From Streptomyces fungicidicus (GTDB lineage: Bacteria; Actinomycetota; Actinomycetes; Streptomycetales; Streptomycetaceae): DNA of 64,000 nucleotides. The position numbers and the translations under genes are program-made. The stretch is from assembly GCF_003665435.1 (NCBI RefSeq), contig NZ_CP023408.1, forward strand, positions 682,001-746,000. The letters are read 5' to 3'. Positions 55,254 to 64,000 of the stretch are shown piece by piece (the stretch's first letter is position 1; every line of letters starts with the position of its first letter). Under the pieces are notes generated by a model that searched no databases, was not told the DNA's origin, and saw only the letters and a list, made by a program, of their open reading frames with translations.

Positions 55254-55886
55254 ATGAGCGTCATGGCAGTCCACGATCACCCGCACCGTCGTCCGGGGTG
55301 GCACGTTCCGTTCCCGCACCGGACCGGTACAGCGCCCGCGTCCACCGGCCCGACGACCGCGGCGGCCGCCGCCACCACCGCGCACGTCTTCGCCGGCCTG
55401 CGTCTGCTGACGGGCTTCGTCTTCCTCTGGGCGTTCCTGGACAAGGCGTTCGGCCTCGGCTACGCGACCCCCTCCGGCAAGGGGTGGATCGACGGAGGCT
55501 CGCCGACCAAGGGATTCCTCAGCGGAGTCGCCGCCGGACCGATGGAGTCCACCTTCCACGACTGGGCCGGAGCCCCCTGGGCCGACTGGCTGTTCATGCT
55601 CGGTCTGCTCGGTATCGGCCTCGCCCTGATCGCGGGGATCGGCCTGTGGCCCGCCGCGATCGCGGGCACCGCCATGATGGCGCTGATGTGGATCGCGGAA
55701 TGGCCGCCGGCCCGGCACCTGTCGGACGGAACGCCGAGCATGTCGACGAACCCGTTCGCCGACTACCACTTGATCTACGCAGTCGTCCTGGTCGCCCTCG
55801 CCGCCGCGGGCGCCGGCGCAACCTGGGGACTGGGCGGGGCCTGGACGCGGCTGTCCCTCGTCGGCCGGCACCCGTGGCTGCGCTGA
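55254..55886 (+). CDS. DoxX family membrane protein
   Basis: This 210-residue protein has a His/Pro-rich N-terminus and four membrane helices: LLTGFVFLWAFLDKAFG starts the domain, and MLGLLGIGLALIAGIGL and YAVVLVALAAAGAG follow. DoxX proteins are associated with thiol or quinone redox functions, often without proof. An alternative start is the ATG at 55263. Confidence 0.82.
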   Translation: MSVMAVHDHPHRRPGWHVPFPHRTGTAPASTGPTTAAAAATTAHVFAGLRLLTGFVFLWAFLDKAFGLGYATPSGKGWIDGGSPTKGFLSGVAAGPMESTFHDWAGAPWADWLFMLGLLGIGLALIAGIGLWPAAIAGTAMMALMWIAEWPPARHLSDGTPSMSTNPFADYHLIYAVVLVALAAAGAGATWGLGGAWTRLSLVGRHPWLR

Positions 55887-55940
55887 CGGCGTCAACAGGG
55901 CGCCCCCGCCCACCGGGCGGGGGCGCACTACGATCAGTGC

Positions 55941-56096
55941 GTGGGCAGCAAACGGGGGACCGCCTCACCTCATCAATGCAAGTGGTGCGACCGCCCGCTG
56001 ACAGAGCGCCGGTGGCGCCGATACTGCAACCGCAGACACGCGGTGAAGTGCGGCGTCATGGACTTCATCAGCAACCTGTTGAGCGGGATGGTGTAG
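55941..56096 (+). CDS. small zinc-knuckle-like protein (51 aa)
   Basis: GTG opens a 51-codon frame (VGSKRGTASP) with CKWC and a downstream YCNRRH, a CxxC/CxxxH arrangement that could bind zinc. It ends before the Rpf-like gene. It is basic and compact, like small nucleic-acid-binding proteins. The ribosome-binding site is weak. Confidence 0.5.
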   Translation: MGSKRGTASPHQCKWCDRPLTERRWRRYCNRRHAVKCGVMDFISNLLSGMV

Positions 56097-56205
56097 AACT
56101 CGCCTCGCCAACACCTTCTTCTCCGGCCGGTCGTAGGACACCGCGTACCCCGTCCGGGGCAAGCAGACGGTCACCGGCGCGCCATCGGGCGGTGGCATGG
56201 TGTAA

Positions 56206-56580
<375 letters not shown>

Positions 56581-56612
56581 ACCACCCCGACGCCGCGCAC
56601 CCGCCCGCTAGC

Positions 56613-57143
56613 GTGGGCCCGGTGATCGTATGGCTCAACGGAACCCATGGCGCAGGCAAGACGACGACCGGTCCGCTCGTGCAGCAACTGCTCCCCGATT
56701 CACGGGTGCTCGATGCCGAGAAGGTCGGTGAGACGCTCATGGACATCACGCCCGGACTGCCCGGGACGGACAACTTCCAGCACTGGCCCCCGTGGCGCAC
56801 CCTCGTCGTCGAGACCGCCCGCCGTGTCCTGGAGTACACCGGAGGCACCCTCGTGATGCCCATGACCGTCCTGGTGGAGCGGTACTGGCGCGAGATCAGC
56901 ACCGGGCTCGCCCAGCACGCCATCCCCGTACGGCATTTCGTTCTCCACGCCGATCAGGACACCCTCAGGGATCGCATCGAGGGGGACACCGTCCTCGGCC
57001 CCTCGTCGTTCCGTCTCGCCCACCTCGAGCCCTACGCGGAGGCGGCCCGCACTTGGCTGCACCGCGAGGCGGAGGTCGTCGACACCACACACCTCACGCC
57101 CGCCCAGGCCGCCCTGCGGATCGCGGAAGCCGTCAAGGGCTGA
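56613..57143 (+). CDS. TmrB-like P-loop ATPase
   Basis: This 176-residue protein has Walker A in WLNGTHGAGKTTT, then a segment (GGTLVMPMTVL) that follows the order of the tunicamycin-resistance protein TmrB from Bacillus. It should bind ATP, possibly to sequester or modify a nucleoside compound. Resistance is inferred from similarity to TmrB only. GTG start at 56613, with a second GTG at 56622 possible. Confidence 0.75.
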   Translation: MGPVIVWLNGTHGAGKTTTGPLVQQLLPDSRVLDAEKVGETLMDITPGLPGTDNFQHWPPWRTLVVETARRVLEYTGGTLVMPMTVLVERYWREISTGLAQHAIPVRHFVLHADQDTLRDRIEGDTVLGPSSFRLAHLEPYAEAARTWLHREAEVVDTTHLTPAQAALRIAEAVKG

Positions 57144-57147
57144 GGAA

Positions 57148-58017
57148 TCAGTCGCCCGGGGTGAAGACGCCGTCCGGGCCGTCCTGGGCGAGTGCGGTCC
57201 GGATCTGTGCGAGCCACTCCGTGCCCAGACGGCGTCCGTCCGGAAGGCGGTCGTCCCGATCCCAGCGCCATGTCGTGATCATCGCCAGTACGAGGATCCG
57301 GCACTGGCGCAGCAGGACCTGATCGACACCGGGACAGTGCTCGGCGACTTCTTCGGGCGCATGGGCGAGGTCGAATTCGACGGGGCCCCGGCAGGCCGTT
57401 TCGAGGTCGATGAACACCGGTCCGTTCCTCGTGGCGAGCACGTTGCCCGGGTGCGGCTCGCCGTGCAGCAGCTGCTCCGCGCCGAGGCGCTCGCCGATCA
57501 CTCGTCGCAGGCCGCGCAGCGTGTCACCGAGCAGTTCCCGGTCCGCGTCGGCCAGCGCCGGAGTGCGGTCGCGGTCCGCCACGAGCCGTTGCGCCTGCTC
57601 GACCCGGTCGGTGAAGTGCGGGGTCGGGAGGTCGAGTCCGCGCATCCCGGCATGCAGACGCTCGAGGGCACTGGCGTAGTCGGCGGGCGGGACCTCCCGG
57701 GGCGTCACGGGCTCGTAGTAGGTCCACAGCGTGACCACGAAGCCGTCACGCTCATACGGGCGGGGTTCCACTCGCGGCTCGAGGACGGCCACGGGGCACC
57801 CGGCTGCCACGAGCCGCCGAGCGAGACCGACCTCGAACTCCGCGACCTGGTCCGTCACGGGTGCCACCCGGGCAAGGACGTCGCCGGGCAGCAGACGCAG
57901 CGTGAGCTTGTTCGAATCATGGAGAACGGTCACGTCGTCGGCCGGCAGGCCGAGGGACGAGGCGATCGACCTGGCCGCGGCCACCGCGCGCGACACTTCC
58001 GAGGCCCGCACCGTCAC
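57148..58017 (-). CDS. APH-family phosphotransferase
   Basis: This 289-residue protein has the kinase fold of aminoglycoside phosphotransferases: LLHGEPHPGNVLA gives the catalytic loop (H-G-E in place of H-G-D), and VFIDLETACRGPVEFDLAH gives the metal-binding Asp. The Glu replacing Asp may reduce or alter activity. The substrate could be an antibiotic, a sugar or a nucleotide and cannot be named. It converges with the TmrB-like gene. Confidence 0.82.
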   Translation of the reverse strand: MTVRASEVSRAVAAARSIASSLGLPADDVTVLHDSNKLTLRLLPGDVLARVAPVTDQVAEFEVGLARRLVAAGCPVAVLEPRVEPRPYERDGFVVTLWTYYEPVTPREVPPADYASALERLHAGMRGLDLPTPHFTDRVEQAQRLVADRDRTPALADADRELLGDTLRGLRRVIGERLGAEQLLHGEPHPGNVLATRNGPVFIDLETACRGPVEFDLAHAPEEVAEHCPGVDQVLLRQCRILVLAMITTWRWDRDDRLPDGRRLGTEWLAQIRTALAQDGPDGVFTPGD

Positions 58018-58147
58018 CTTCCCCCTCCCCGGAGCACCGCCGGCCTCTCCCGGCGGAGCAGACCGTGAACTTTACCGGGACTCTTGCAGAAAGCCCCGGC
58101 GTTCACGCCGGGGATGAATGCATCTCAAGACTGCTTTGACGTGGACT

Positions 58148-58564
58148 TCAGAGCGGACGTTTTTGCTGCTCGATGTACTGGCGGACGATCGTCAACGGTG
58201 CTCCGCCGCACGATGCGGAGAAATACGAGGGTGACCACAGGTGCCCATGCATGATGGCGGGGTTGCTCTGGCCGGTGAGCTCCTGCCGTATTCGGCGGGC
58301 GGAGACCCCTTTGAGGCTGTTGACCAGCTTGGAGACGGCGACCTTGGGTGGGTAGTGCACCAACAGGTGGACGTGATCGCGTTCCCCGTTGAACTCCTTC
58401 AGCTCCGCCTCGAAGTCCTCGCAGACCTTGCGCATGATCTCTTCACAACGTGTCAGCATCTCGTCGTCGAAGACCCCGCGCCGGTACTTCGTCACAAAGA
58501 CCAAGTGCACATGCATCGCCGAAACGACGTGCCTGCCACGTCTATAGTCGTTTTCCTGATCCAT
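58148..58564 (-). CDS. tnpA: IS200/IS605 family transposase TnpA (HUH Y1)
   Basis: This 138-residue protein has the HUH motif HVHLLVHYPP and a single catalytic Tyr in IVRQYIEQQ near the C-terminus. TnpA cuts and rejoins single-stranded DNA at the hairpin ends. I set the start at MDQENDYRRG. No catalytic residue looks lost. Confidence 0.92.
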   Translation of the reverse strand: MDQENDYRRGRHVVSAMHVHLVFVTKYRRGVFDDEMLTRCEEIMRKVCEDFEAELKEFNGERDHVHLLVHYPPKVAVSKLVNSLKGVSARRIRQELTGQSNPAIMHGHLWSPSYFSASCGGAPLTIVRQYIEQQKRPL

Positions 58565-58591
58565 GAGACCAATCGTAGTAACGTCTTGGGT

Positions 58592-59839
58592 GTGCAGCTC
58601 CGCTACAACTACCGGGCCTACCCCAACGCCGCTCAGCGCCGCGCGCTGGCGCAGGCGTTCGGGTGCGCCCGCGTGGTGTGGAACGACTGCCTGCGCGACC
58701 GGAAACAAGCGCACGCTGCCGGGCTGCCGTATGTGACGTCGACGGAACTGTCCCGGCTTCGCATCACCCAGGCCAAACGCACCGAGGAACGCGCATGGCT
58801 CGCCGACGTCTCAGCGGTCGTCCTGCAACAGTCCCTGCGGGACCTGGACGCCGCCTACAAGAACTTCTTCGACAGCCTGAGCGGCAAACGGAAAGGCCGC
58901 AAGGCAGGTCCTCCCCGCTACAAGTCCAAGAAGGACACCCGGCAGTCGATCCGCCTCAACACCAACGCTTTCACCCTTCAGGACGACGGCACGGTGTATG
59001 TGGCCAAGGTTGGCCATCTCAAGGTCGAGTGGTCGCGCCGGCTCCCGGCCGCACCCACGTCCCTGACCGTCACCAAAGACAGCTGCGGCCGGTACTTCCT
59101 CAGCTTCGTCGTGGACACCAAGCCGGACATCCTCCCCGAGGCGGAGACCGAAACCGGTATCGACCTCGGACTGTCCGCCTTCGCGGTCCTGTCCGACGGG
59201 ACGAAGATCAGCACCCCGCGCTTCCTGCGCCGGGCCGAGAAGAAGCTCAAGCGTCTGCAGCGGGATCTGTCCCGCAAGCAGAAGGGGTCGAAGAACCGGG
59301 CCAAGGCCCGCATCAAGGTCGCACGCCAGCACGCCCGCGTCGCCGACCGGCGCCGGGACTTTCACCACCAGGCCTCCACACAGATCATCCGCGACAACCA
59401 AGCGGTGTACGTGGAAGACCTTGCGGTGTCCGGTCTCGCACGCACCCAGCTCGCCAAGTCCGTGCACGACGCGGGATGGTCCGCGTTCGTACGGATGCTG
59501 GAATACAAGGCTGTCAAGCACGGCCGCGCCTTCAGCAAGGTGGACCGGGCCTTCCCCTCCTCTCAGGTCTGCTCGGCCTGCGGATTCCGGGACGGCCCCA
59601 AGCCCCTGCACGTCCGGCAGTGGACGTGCGGCGAGTGCGGCACCGTGCACGACCGCGACCACAACGCTGCCCGCAACGTCCTGTTCGAAGGACGCAGAAT
59701 CGTCGCCGCCGGACGGGCGGAGACGCTAAACGCCTCGTGGAGCGCCGGTAAGACCAGGACGAAAGTCCCGGCACAGCGCGGTGAAGCAGGGAGCCCCCGG
59801 AAGGGTCAGCCGACCCAGGCCGGAATCCCTGGACTTTAG
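58592..59839 (+). CDS. tnpB: TnpB RNA-guided nuclease
   Basis: This 415-residue protein has the TnpB layout: RuvC Asp in TGIDLGLSAFAVL, Glu in VYVEDLAVSG, a zinc ribbon with CSACGF and CGECG, and the final Asp in HDRDHNAARN. All three catalytic acids are present, so the nuclease could be active. The GTG at 58592 is the chosen start. The stop lies inside the right-end hairpin. Confidence 0.92.
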   Translation: MQLRYNYRAYPNAAQRRALAQAFGCARVVWNDCLRDRKQAHAAGLPYVTSTELSRLRITQAKRTEERAWLADVSAVVLQQSLRDLDAAYKNFFDSLSGKRKGRKAGPPRYKSKKDTRQSIRLNTNAFTLQDDGTVYVAKVGHLKVEWSRRLPAAPTSLTVTKDSCGRYFLSFVVDTKPDILPEAETETGIDLGLSAFAVLSDGTKISTPRFLRRAEKKLKRLQRDLSRKQKGSKNRAKARIKVARQHARVADRRRDFHHQASTQIIRDNQAVYVEDLAVSGLARTQLAKSVHDAGWSAFVRMLEYKAVKHGRAFSKVDRAFPSSQVCSACGFRDGPKPLHVRQWTCGECGTVHDRDHNAARNVLFEGRRIVAAGRAETLNASWSAGKTRTKVPAQRGEAGSPRKGQPTQAGIPGL

Positions 59840-59857
59840 GCCAGGGAGCACGTCAAC
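59827..59857 (+). ncRNA. right-end hairpin, probable 3' part of the TnpB omega RNA
   Basis: The hairpin and the following AGCACGTCAAC are the usual right end. By analogy with known TnpB systems, the guide RNA would cover the end of tnpB and this hairpin, and its guide would be the bases that follow. The extent of the RNA is not visible from sequence. Confidence 0.4.
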
Positions 59858-59879
59858 AAGTGCCCCTCTGGGGGGTGGG

Positions 59880-60127
59880 GTGACTGTCCGCGGGCCGCCC
59901 GCGGATACTGACTTCGAACAGTTGCAGACGAGTCTCCCGCCCGGCAAACAGCACGAGCTGAAGGAACGGCAGTCGGTGCTGGTCCTGCCGGACAACGAGG
60001 ACGACGGAGCCCCGCCGAACCGGACGACGCTGGACCTGACCGCGGGGACTGCGGTCGTGCGGATGCCGCGGCCCGGGCACTACGACCGGCGCCCGGCGCG
60101 GAGCGACGGCCGCGAGGCGGCCGAGCG
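59880..60127. other. open but unassigned stretch after the IS605 element
   Basis: A GTG at 59880 opens a frame (VTVRGPPADTDFEQLQTSL) that continues into the antisense of the MFS gene. It may be the remnant of a gene broken by the IS605 insertion. No domain is recognised and confidence is low. Confidence 0.25.
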
Positions 60128-61327
60128 TCAGGAGGAGGCGCCGCGCAGGGCGGGAGCCGTGCCCCTGCCGAAGGCGCGCATGGCGAGGGCACCGGCGAGC
60201 GGGCCCGGCGCGAGCAGGAGGAAGGCGTACTCCCAGCCGATGGCCTCCGCCAGCAGCGGGGTGAGCTGGATGCTGACCACGGTGAGGGCGAAGCCGATGG
60301 CGGTCTGGCCGGTGAGCGCCGTCCCGATGTAGCGGGGGTCGGCGACCTCGCTCAGCGAGGTCGAGAACACCCCCGAGTCCGCGATCACCGCGGCGCCCCA
60401 CAGCGCGCAGAAGGCGAAGAGAAGCGGCGGCGGAGCGTGGAAGAAGAAGGGGGAGAGCAGACAGCACAGGCCGCTGAGCACGAGCGCTGCCAGGGCGGCG
60501 GGAGGGCGGCCGAAACGGTCGGCGCCCCAGCCGCCGAGCAGGCAGCCGGCCGCTCCGCCGAGGCCCATGGTGAGGAACACCGTGACCTCCACCGAGCCCG
60601 GCAGGTCTCGCGCGGCGGATGCCGCCAGGAGGAAGGACGGGATCCAGGTCCACAGGGCGTAGAGCTCCCACATGTGCCCGAAGTAGCCGAGGTTGGCCAG
60701 CCGTGGCCCGCGTTCGGTGAACATCGCCAGCGCGTACCCGGGGTTGCGGGCGGGAGCGGCCGGCGCCGCGTGGGGGCCGAGCCGGACGACGACCAGCGCG
60801 ATGACGGAGCCCCCGAACCCTGCCGCCGCCGCGGCGAGCAGCACACCCCGCCAGGGCAGGGACCCCAGCCCCGCGATGAGGTGGGGCAGCGTGGAGCCGA
60901 GGGTGAGGGCGGCGATGAGCACGCCCATGGTCCTGCCCCGTCCGGCGCTCCCGGCCCACGAGGCCATGAGCTTCATACCGGTGGGATAGACCCCGGCCAG
61001 GAACATCCCGGTCATGAAGCGCAACGGGACGGCGACGGCCGGTCCGTCGGCGACCAGGGCCAGCACCACGGTGCAGACCGCGGCGGCCGCGGCACTGGCG
61101 GCGAGCAGACGCTGGGGCGGCACACGGTCGGCCAGGTTCAGGCCGGTGGAGGCCACGGCCCCGGCGACGAAGCCGAACTGCACGGACGCCGTCAACCACA
61201 CGGCGCCCCCGGCCGTGAGCCCCCAGTCGCTCCGCAGGCTCGGCACCACCGCCGACATGGAGAACCACACGGCGAGCCCGAGCACTTGGACGGCGGCGAT
61301 CGCACCACGCTGCACACCGGTGTTCAC
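60128..61327 (-). CDS. MFS transporter
   Basis: This 399-residue protein has about twelve membrane helices, a helix 2-3 loop with ADRVPPQRL, and GGWGADRFGRPP between helices 8 and 9. It resembles nitrate/sugar-type or drug-type MFS members, but the substrate cannot be told. The start ATG is at 61327. Confidence 0.88.
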   Translation of the reverse strand: MNTGVQRGAIAAVQVLGLAVWFSMSAVVPSLRSDWGLTAGGAVWLTASVQFGFVAGAVASTGLNLADRVPPQRLLAASAAAAAVCTVVLALVADGPAVAVPLRFMTGMFLAGVYPTGMKLMASWAGSAGRGRTMGVLIAALTLGSTLPHLIAGLGSLPWRGVLLAAAAAGFGGSVIALVVVRLGPHAAPAAPARNPGYALAMFTERGPRLANLGYFGHMWELYALWTWIPSFLLAASAARDLPGSVEVTVFLTMGLGGAAGCLLGGWGADRFGRPPAALAALVLSGLCCLLSPFFFHAPPPLLFAFCALWGAAVIADSGVFSTSLSEVADPRYIGTALTGQTAIGFALTVVSIQLTPLLAEAIGWEYAFLLLAPGPLAGALAMRAFGRGTAPALRGASS

Positions 61328-61461
61328 AGATGTCCCCCCTGGGGCCAGGCACTAACTCTTGCGGCCTCCCGCGTCATGGCCGGAACCCGACCCTAATCAC
61401 CCCCGGGCCGTGGCCTCGATCCGCCCCCTCAGCGCCGGGAAACGGGGCGCTCCCCGGACGC

Positions 61462-63198
61462 TCAGGGCGTGGTGGGCGCCGCTTCGCAGGTGACCTCGTC
61501 ACGCGGGGTGTAGTGCGTGCGGAACGGTTCCCGCTTCACTTCCCGGCCGTCGTCGTGGAAGACCCGCTCCACGGTGACGTCGAAGCCTTCGAGCGGCGTC
61601 TGCGGCACGCACTGCTCGTCCGTGCTCACCTTCGCCCCCGGCTCCCGCACCTGGGTGCGCGGCCCCTTGACCGACGTGATCTCGTCGTACTTCTTGGTGC
61701 CGAGGAAGCTGATGGTCACCGACGTGTCGGTGGACTCGGCCTGGATGTAGAGGGCCTTGCCGGAGTCGTTGGTGAACCTCAGGTCGAGGCTCCCCCAGGC
61801 GACCGTCGCCTCGCGGCCCTCGGGGTAGCGCTCGATGTAGAAGGAGTGGGCGCCGTGCTCGACGGGCTTGACGCCCGCGAAGAACATCGCGTTGAAGACA
61901 GTGGTGGCCACGGCGGAGACACCGCCGCCGGGCGCCTTGGTGTACTTGTCGTCGAAGATCATGATGCCGTCGGTGAAGCTGTTGGCCTCGGTGCGCTCGC
62001 CGACGGTCCTGTTGAAGCTCCAGGTCTCGCCCGGACCGACGACGGAGCCGTTGATGAGTTCCACGGCCCGTCCGACGTTCGTGGTGCGGTAGGCGGCCGG
62101 TTCGAAGTTGACGGTGAAGGAGGACATCTTCTCGGTCAGCCCCAGGCGCGCCGCGTTCTCGCGGGTGACCTCCGGCTGGATCTTCCGAGTCTCGACCTCT
62201 CCGCTGCGGGCGTCCCCCGACTTGGTGAGCAGGGGCAGGACGGCCTTGCCCAGGGCCTTGTCGGTGACCTCCACGCCGGTCCTGGCGTCGGCGGCCACCA
62301 CCACCTTGTCGCCGTCGAGCCCCAGCCGGGCGTTACGGGGTGTGGTGGGCAGGCCGTTGAGGGCGCCGGCCACCGCGGGCGCGGCACGCAGGCCCTTGCC
62401 GTCGAGCTCCGGTGTGAGCCGGCCGGCGTCGTCCGGCCGCATCGTGAGGTGCTCGCCCAGCACGGCGGGGGAGACCGTGAACCGCTTACCGCCCGCGGTG
62501 AGCGTGACCGGTGCCGACATCGCCGGCCGGGCGAACTCGCGCACTGCCCGTCGTACCTCTTCCGAGGTGACCTCCGGCTTGGCCTCGCGGGCCGGCAGTG
62601 CCGTGACCGGGCCGGCCCCGCCGCGCAGGAAAGCGGTGCGCAGGGTGCCGATCGCGGGGTCCACGTCCAGCGCGTACCCGGTGCGCGGGGCGGTCTGCGC
62701 GACACGGCCGCCGTCGAAGGAGACGGCGCCGTCGACGACCTTCTGGTCGAGTGTCCTCGCCAGTTCCCCGAGGGTCGCGCGGGCCCTGTCCTCGTCGACC
62801 CGTACGACCGGCTCGATGTCACCACCCCTGCGGAACAGCCCGCCGATGACGCTGACCGGATCGGCGCGGGTGGAGGCCGCTCTGTCGAGCGTCGCCGGTA
62901 CGTCGAATCCGATCCCCGCCTGCCGCGGATCGACGGTGCCCGCGCGCTCGCCGACCTTCACCCGCAGCTCTCCCGGGCCGGCCGCCGGCAGGTCCCGCTC
63001 CAGCTTCCGGGCGGCTTCCTCGTGCGTCAGACCCCCGATGTCCACGCCGCGCACCGTGGTTCCGGTCTCGATCTCACCGCCGGTGATCAGCAGCCCGGCG
63101 AGATAGAGGCCGCCGAACCCGATGGCCAGCGCACCGCCCGCCAGGGCGGCGGGCGGGAGGGAGGGTGTGCGGGGGACGGAGGGTATTCGGGGGCGCAT
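61462..63198 (-). CDS. VanW family protein with peptidoglycan-binding-type repeats
   Basis: This 578-residue protein has one N-terminal membrane helix (about 17-40), two PG-binding_4-type repeats (TVRGVDIGGLTHEEAARKL and a second around residue 260) and a C-terminal VanW domain (GETWSFNRTVGERT, APGGGVSAVATTVFNA). It is anchored at the outer face of the membrane and is likely to act at the cell wall. VanW itself was first seen in vancomycin-resistance clusters, but single-copy VanW proteins are common. Confidence 0.88.
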   Translation of the reverse strand: MRPRIPSVPRTPSLPPAALAGGALAIGFGGLYLAGLLITGGEIETGTTVRGVDIGGLTHEEAARKLERDLPAAGPGELRVKVGERAGTVDPRQAGIGFDVPATLDRAASTRADPVSVIGGLFRRGGDIEPVVRVDEDRARATLGELARTLDQKVVDGAVSFDGGRVAQTAPRTGYALDVDPAIGTLRTAFLRGGAGPVTALPAREAKPEVTSEEVRRAVREFARPAMSAPVTLTAGGKRFTVSPAVLGEHLTMRPDDAGRLTPELDGKGLRAAPAVAGALNGLPTTPRNARLGLDGDKVVVAADARTGVEVTDKALGKAVLPLLTKSGDARSGEVETRKIQPEVTRENAARLGLTEKMSSFTVNFEPAAYRTTNVGRAVELINGSVVGPGETWSFNRTVGERTEANSFTDGIMIFDDKYTKAPGGGVSAVATTVFNAMFFAGVKPVEHGAHSFYIERYPEGREATVAWGSLDLRFTNDSGKALYIQAESTDTSVTISFLGTKKYDEITSVKGPRTQVREPGAKVSTDEQCVPQTPLEGFDVTVERVFHDDGREVKREPFRTHYTPRDEVTCEAAPTTP

Positions 63199-63353
63199 GG
63201 GTCTCCTGAACGTTCGAATGTGACGTGCGCCCGACGCCGCACCGGTGTGCGCAAGCAGTCGGCCGAGCTACGCACAACCGTGCACCAAAGGGTATATCGC
63301 AGGTCAGGTCGGACGTTCCGGATCATGGTCCGTCGTGGCGAACGCAACAGGGC

Positions 63354-64000
63354 CTAGTCGGGCTGGGAGAAGGTGCGCCGGTACTCGGTCGGTGTGGTGC
63401 CCAGGACGCGCTGGAAGTGCAGACGGAGATTGGCGGCGGTTCCGAGCCCGACGTCGGCGGCGATCTGCTCGACGCTGCGCCGTGAGCGCTCCAGGGACTC
63501 CCGGGCCGCGTCGACGCGGGCGCGCATCACCCACTGCATTGGCGTGTATCCGGTGTCGTCGACGAAGCGCCGCGAGAACGTGCGCGGTGAGACCGCCGCG
63601 TGCCGGGCCAGCGCCTCCAGGGTGAGCGGTTCGCCGAGCCGGTGCAGCGCCCATTCGCGGGTGGCGGCGAAGCGCTCGCCGAGTTGCTCGGGCACGCTGC
63701 GCGGCACGTACTGCGCCTGGCCGCCGCTGCGGTAGGGCGCCGCGACCAGGCGCCGGGCGGCGTGGTTGGAGGCGGCGACTCCGAGGTCGCCGCGCAGGAT
63801 GTGCAGGCACAGGTCGATGCCCGAGGCCGCGCCGGCCGAGGTCAGCACGCTGCCCTCGTCGACGAACAGGACGTTCTCGTCGACGCGGACGGACGGATGC
63901 CTGGCCGCGAGGGCCCGGATGTAGTGCCAGTGGGTGGTGGCCCGTCTGCCGTCCAGCAGGCCCGTGGCGGCCAGCGCGAAGGCGCCGGTGGAGATGGCCG
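63354..64000 (-). CDS. GlxA family AraC-type regulator (5' end beyond window)
   Basis: The visible part covers the end of a DJ-1/PfpI-like sensor domain (AISTGAFALAATGLL, VDENVLFVDEGSVLTSAG) and a C-terminal AraC helix-turn-helix (ALARHAAVSPRTFSRRFVDDTG). Such regulators often control nearby catabolic genes. The start and the first part lie beyond the right edge. Confidence 0.88.
   Translation of the reverse strand, partial: AISTGAFALAATGLLDGRRATTHWHYIRALAARHPSVRVDENVLFVDEGSVLTSAGAASGIDLCLHILRGDLGVAASNHAARRLVAAPYRSGGQAQYVPRSVPEQLGERFAATREWALHRLGEPLTLEALARHAAVSPRTFSRRFVDDTGYTPMQWVMRARVDAARESLERSRRSVEQIAADVGLGTAANLRLHFQRVLGTTPTEYRRTFSQPD

Larger units (their letters stand above)
58085..59857. 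mobile_element. IS200/IS605-type element with divergent tnpA and tnpB
   Basis: The left end carries the hairpin CCCCGGCG-ttca-CGCCGGGG (58094-58113), and the right end carries CCCTGG-n8-CCAGGG (59827-59846). Between them a minus-strand tnpA and a plus-strand tnpB are both complete. Ends are approximate, since such elements make no target duplication. The layout suggests a recent insertion. Confidence 0.8.

Overview
The window is high-GC actinobacterial DNA and almost certainly comes from a Streptomyces chromosome. Codons end in G or C, many genes start with GTG or TTG, and the gene types are characteristic: SapA-like and Rpf-like secreted proteins, a class F sortase, SARP and SpoIIE regulators, and stress-type promoters. 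I saw no rRNA, tRNA or CRISPR array. All family assignments come from motifs read by eye; no database was searched.

Layout. 1-8.1 kb: end of an ABC-F gene, small genes, a SapA-like secreted protein, an overlapping thyA-folA pair, a methyltransferase, a double DUF427 protein and a PAS/GAF/SpoIIE phosphatase. 8.1-13.5 kb: a minus-strand cluster of GCS2-type ligase, glutamine-dependent amidotransferase and S9 peptidase, which resembles a peptide-amide (NAGGN-like) pathway. 13.8-16.4 kb: OsmC, then a wall-anchored Pro-rich protein, class F sortase, ECF-like sigma factor and Pro-rich membrane protein, two of which share SPVPAE motifs.

16.4-19.94 kb is the most unusual part. Two IS5-type terminal inverted repeats, each starting with CTAG, lie about 3.5 kb apart. 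Between them are a transposase missing its first catalytic Asp, a GDSL hydrolase whose start looks frameshifted, and two near-identical 233-bp inverted repeats. The repeats flank one gene for a homologue of the translationally controlled tumour protein (TCTP), a family typical of eukaryotes.

19.95-30.7 kb: a TetR/hydrolase operon with a double palindromic operator, an unknown membrane protein, a Tat-exported protein built on exact 27-residue repeats, two endolysin-like wall hydrolases without signal peptides, a voltage-gated ion channel, a DUF2235 (Tle1-like) hydrolase and a P1-family peptidase. 30.8-42.7 kb: phosphoketolase, Dps and a stress-signalling block (two STAS proteins, a 1384-residue kinase/receiver/phosphatase/anti-sigma-kinase fusion, a hemerythrin with a SigB-like promoter, another SpoIIE phosphatase and small membrane proteins). 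42.7-58 kb: ordinary accessory metabolism and regulation, including an FAD oxidoreductase, kinase-fold proteins, LysE, a Vat-like acetyltransferase, a LysR/MFS pair around a perfect palindrome, a SARP, a flavodoxin, DoxX, an Rpf-like protein and a TmrB-like ATPase. 58.1-59.86 kb: an apparently complete IS200/IS605 element with divergent tnpA and tnpB. The window ends with an MFS transporter, a VanW-family protein and a partial GlxA-type AraC regulator.
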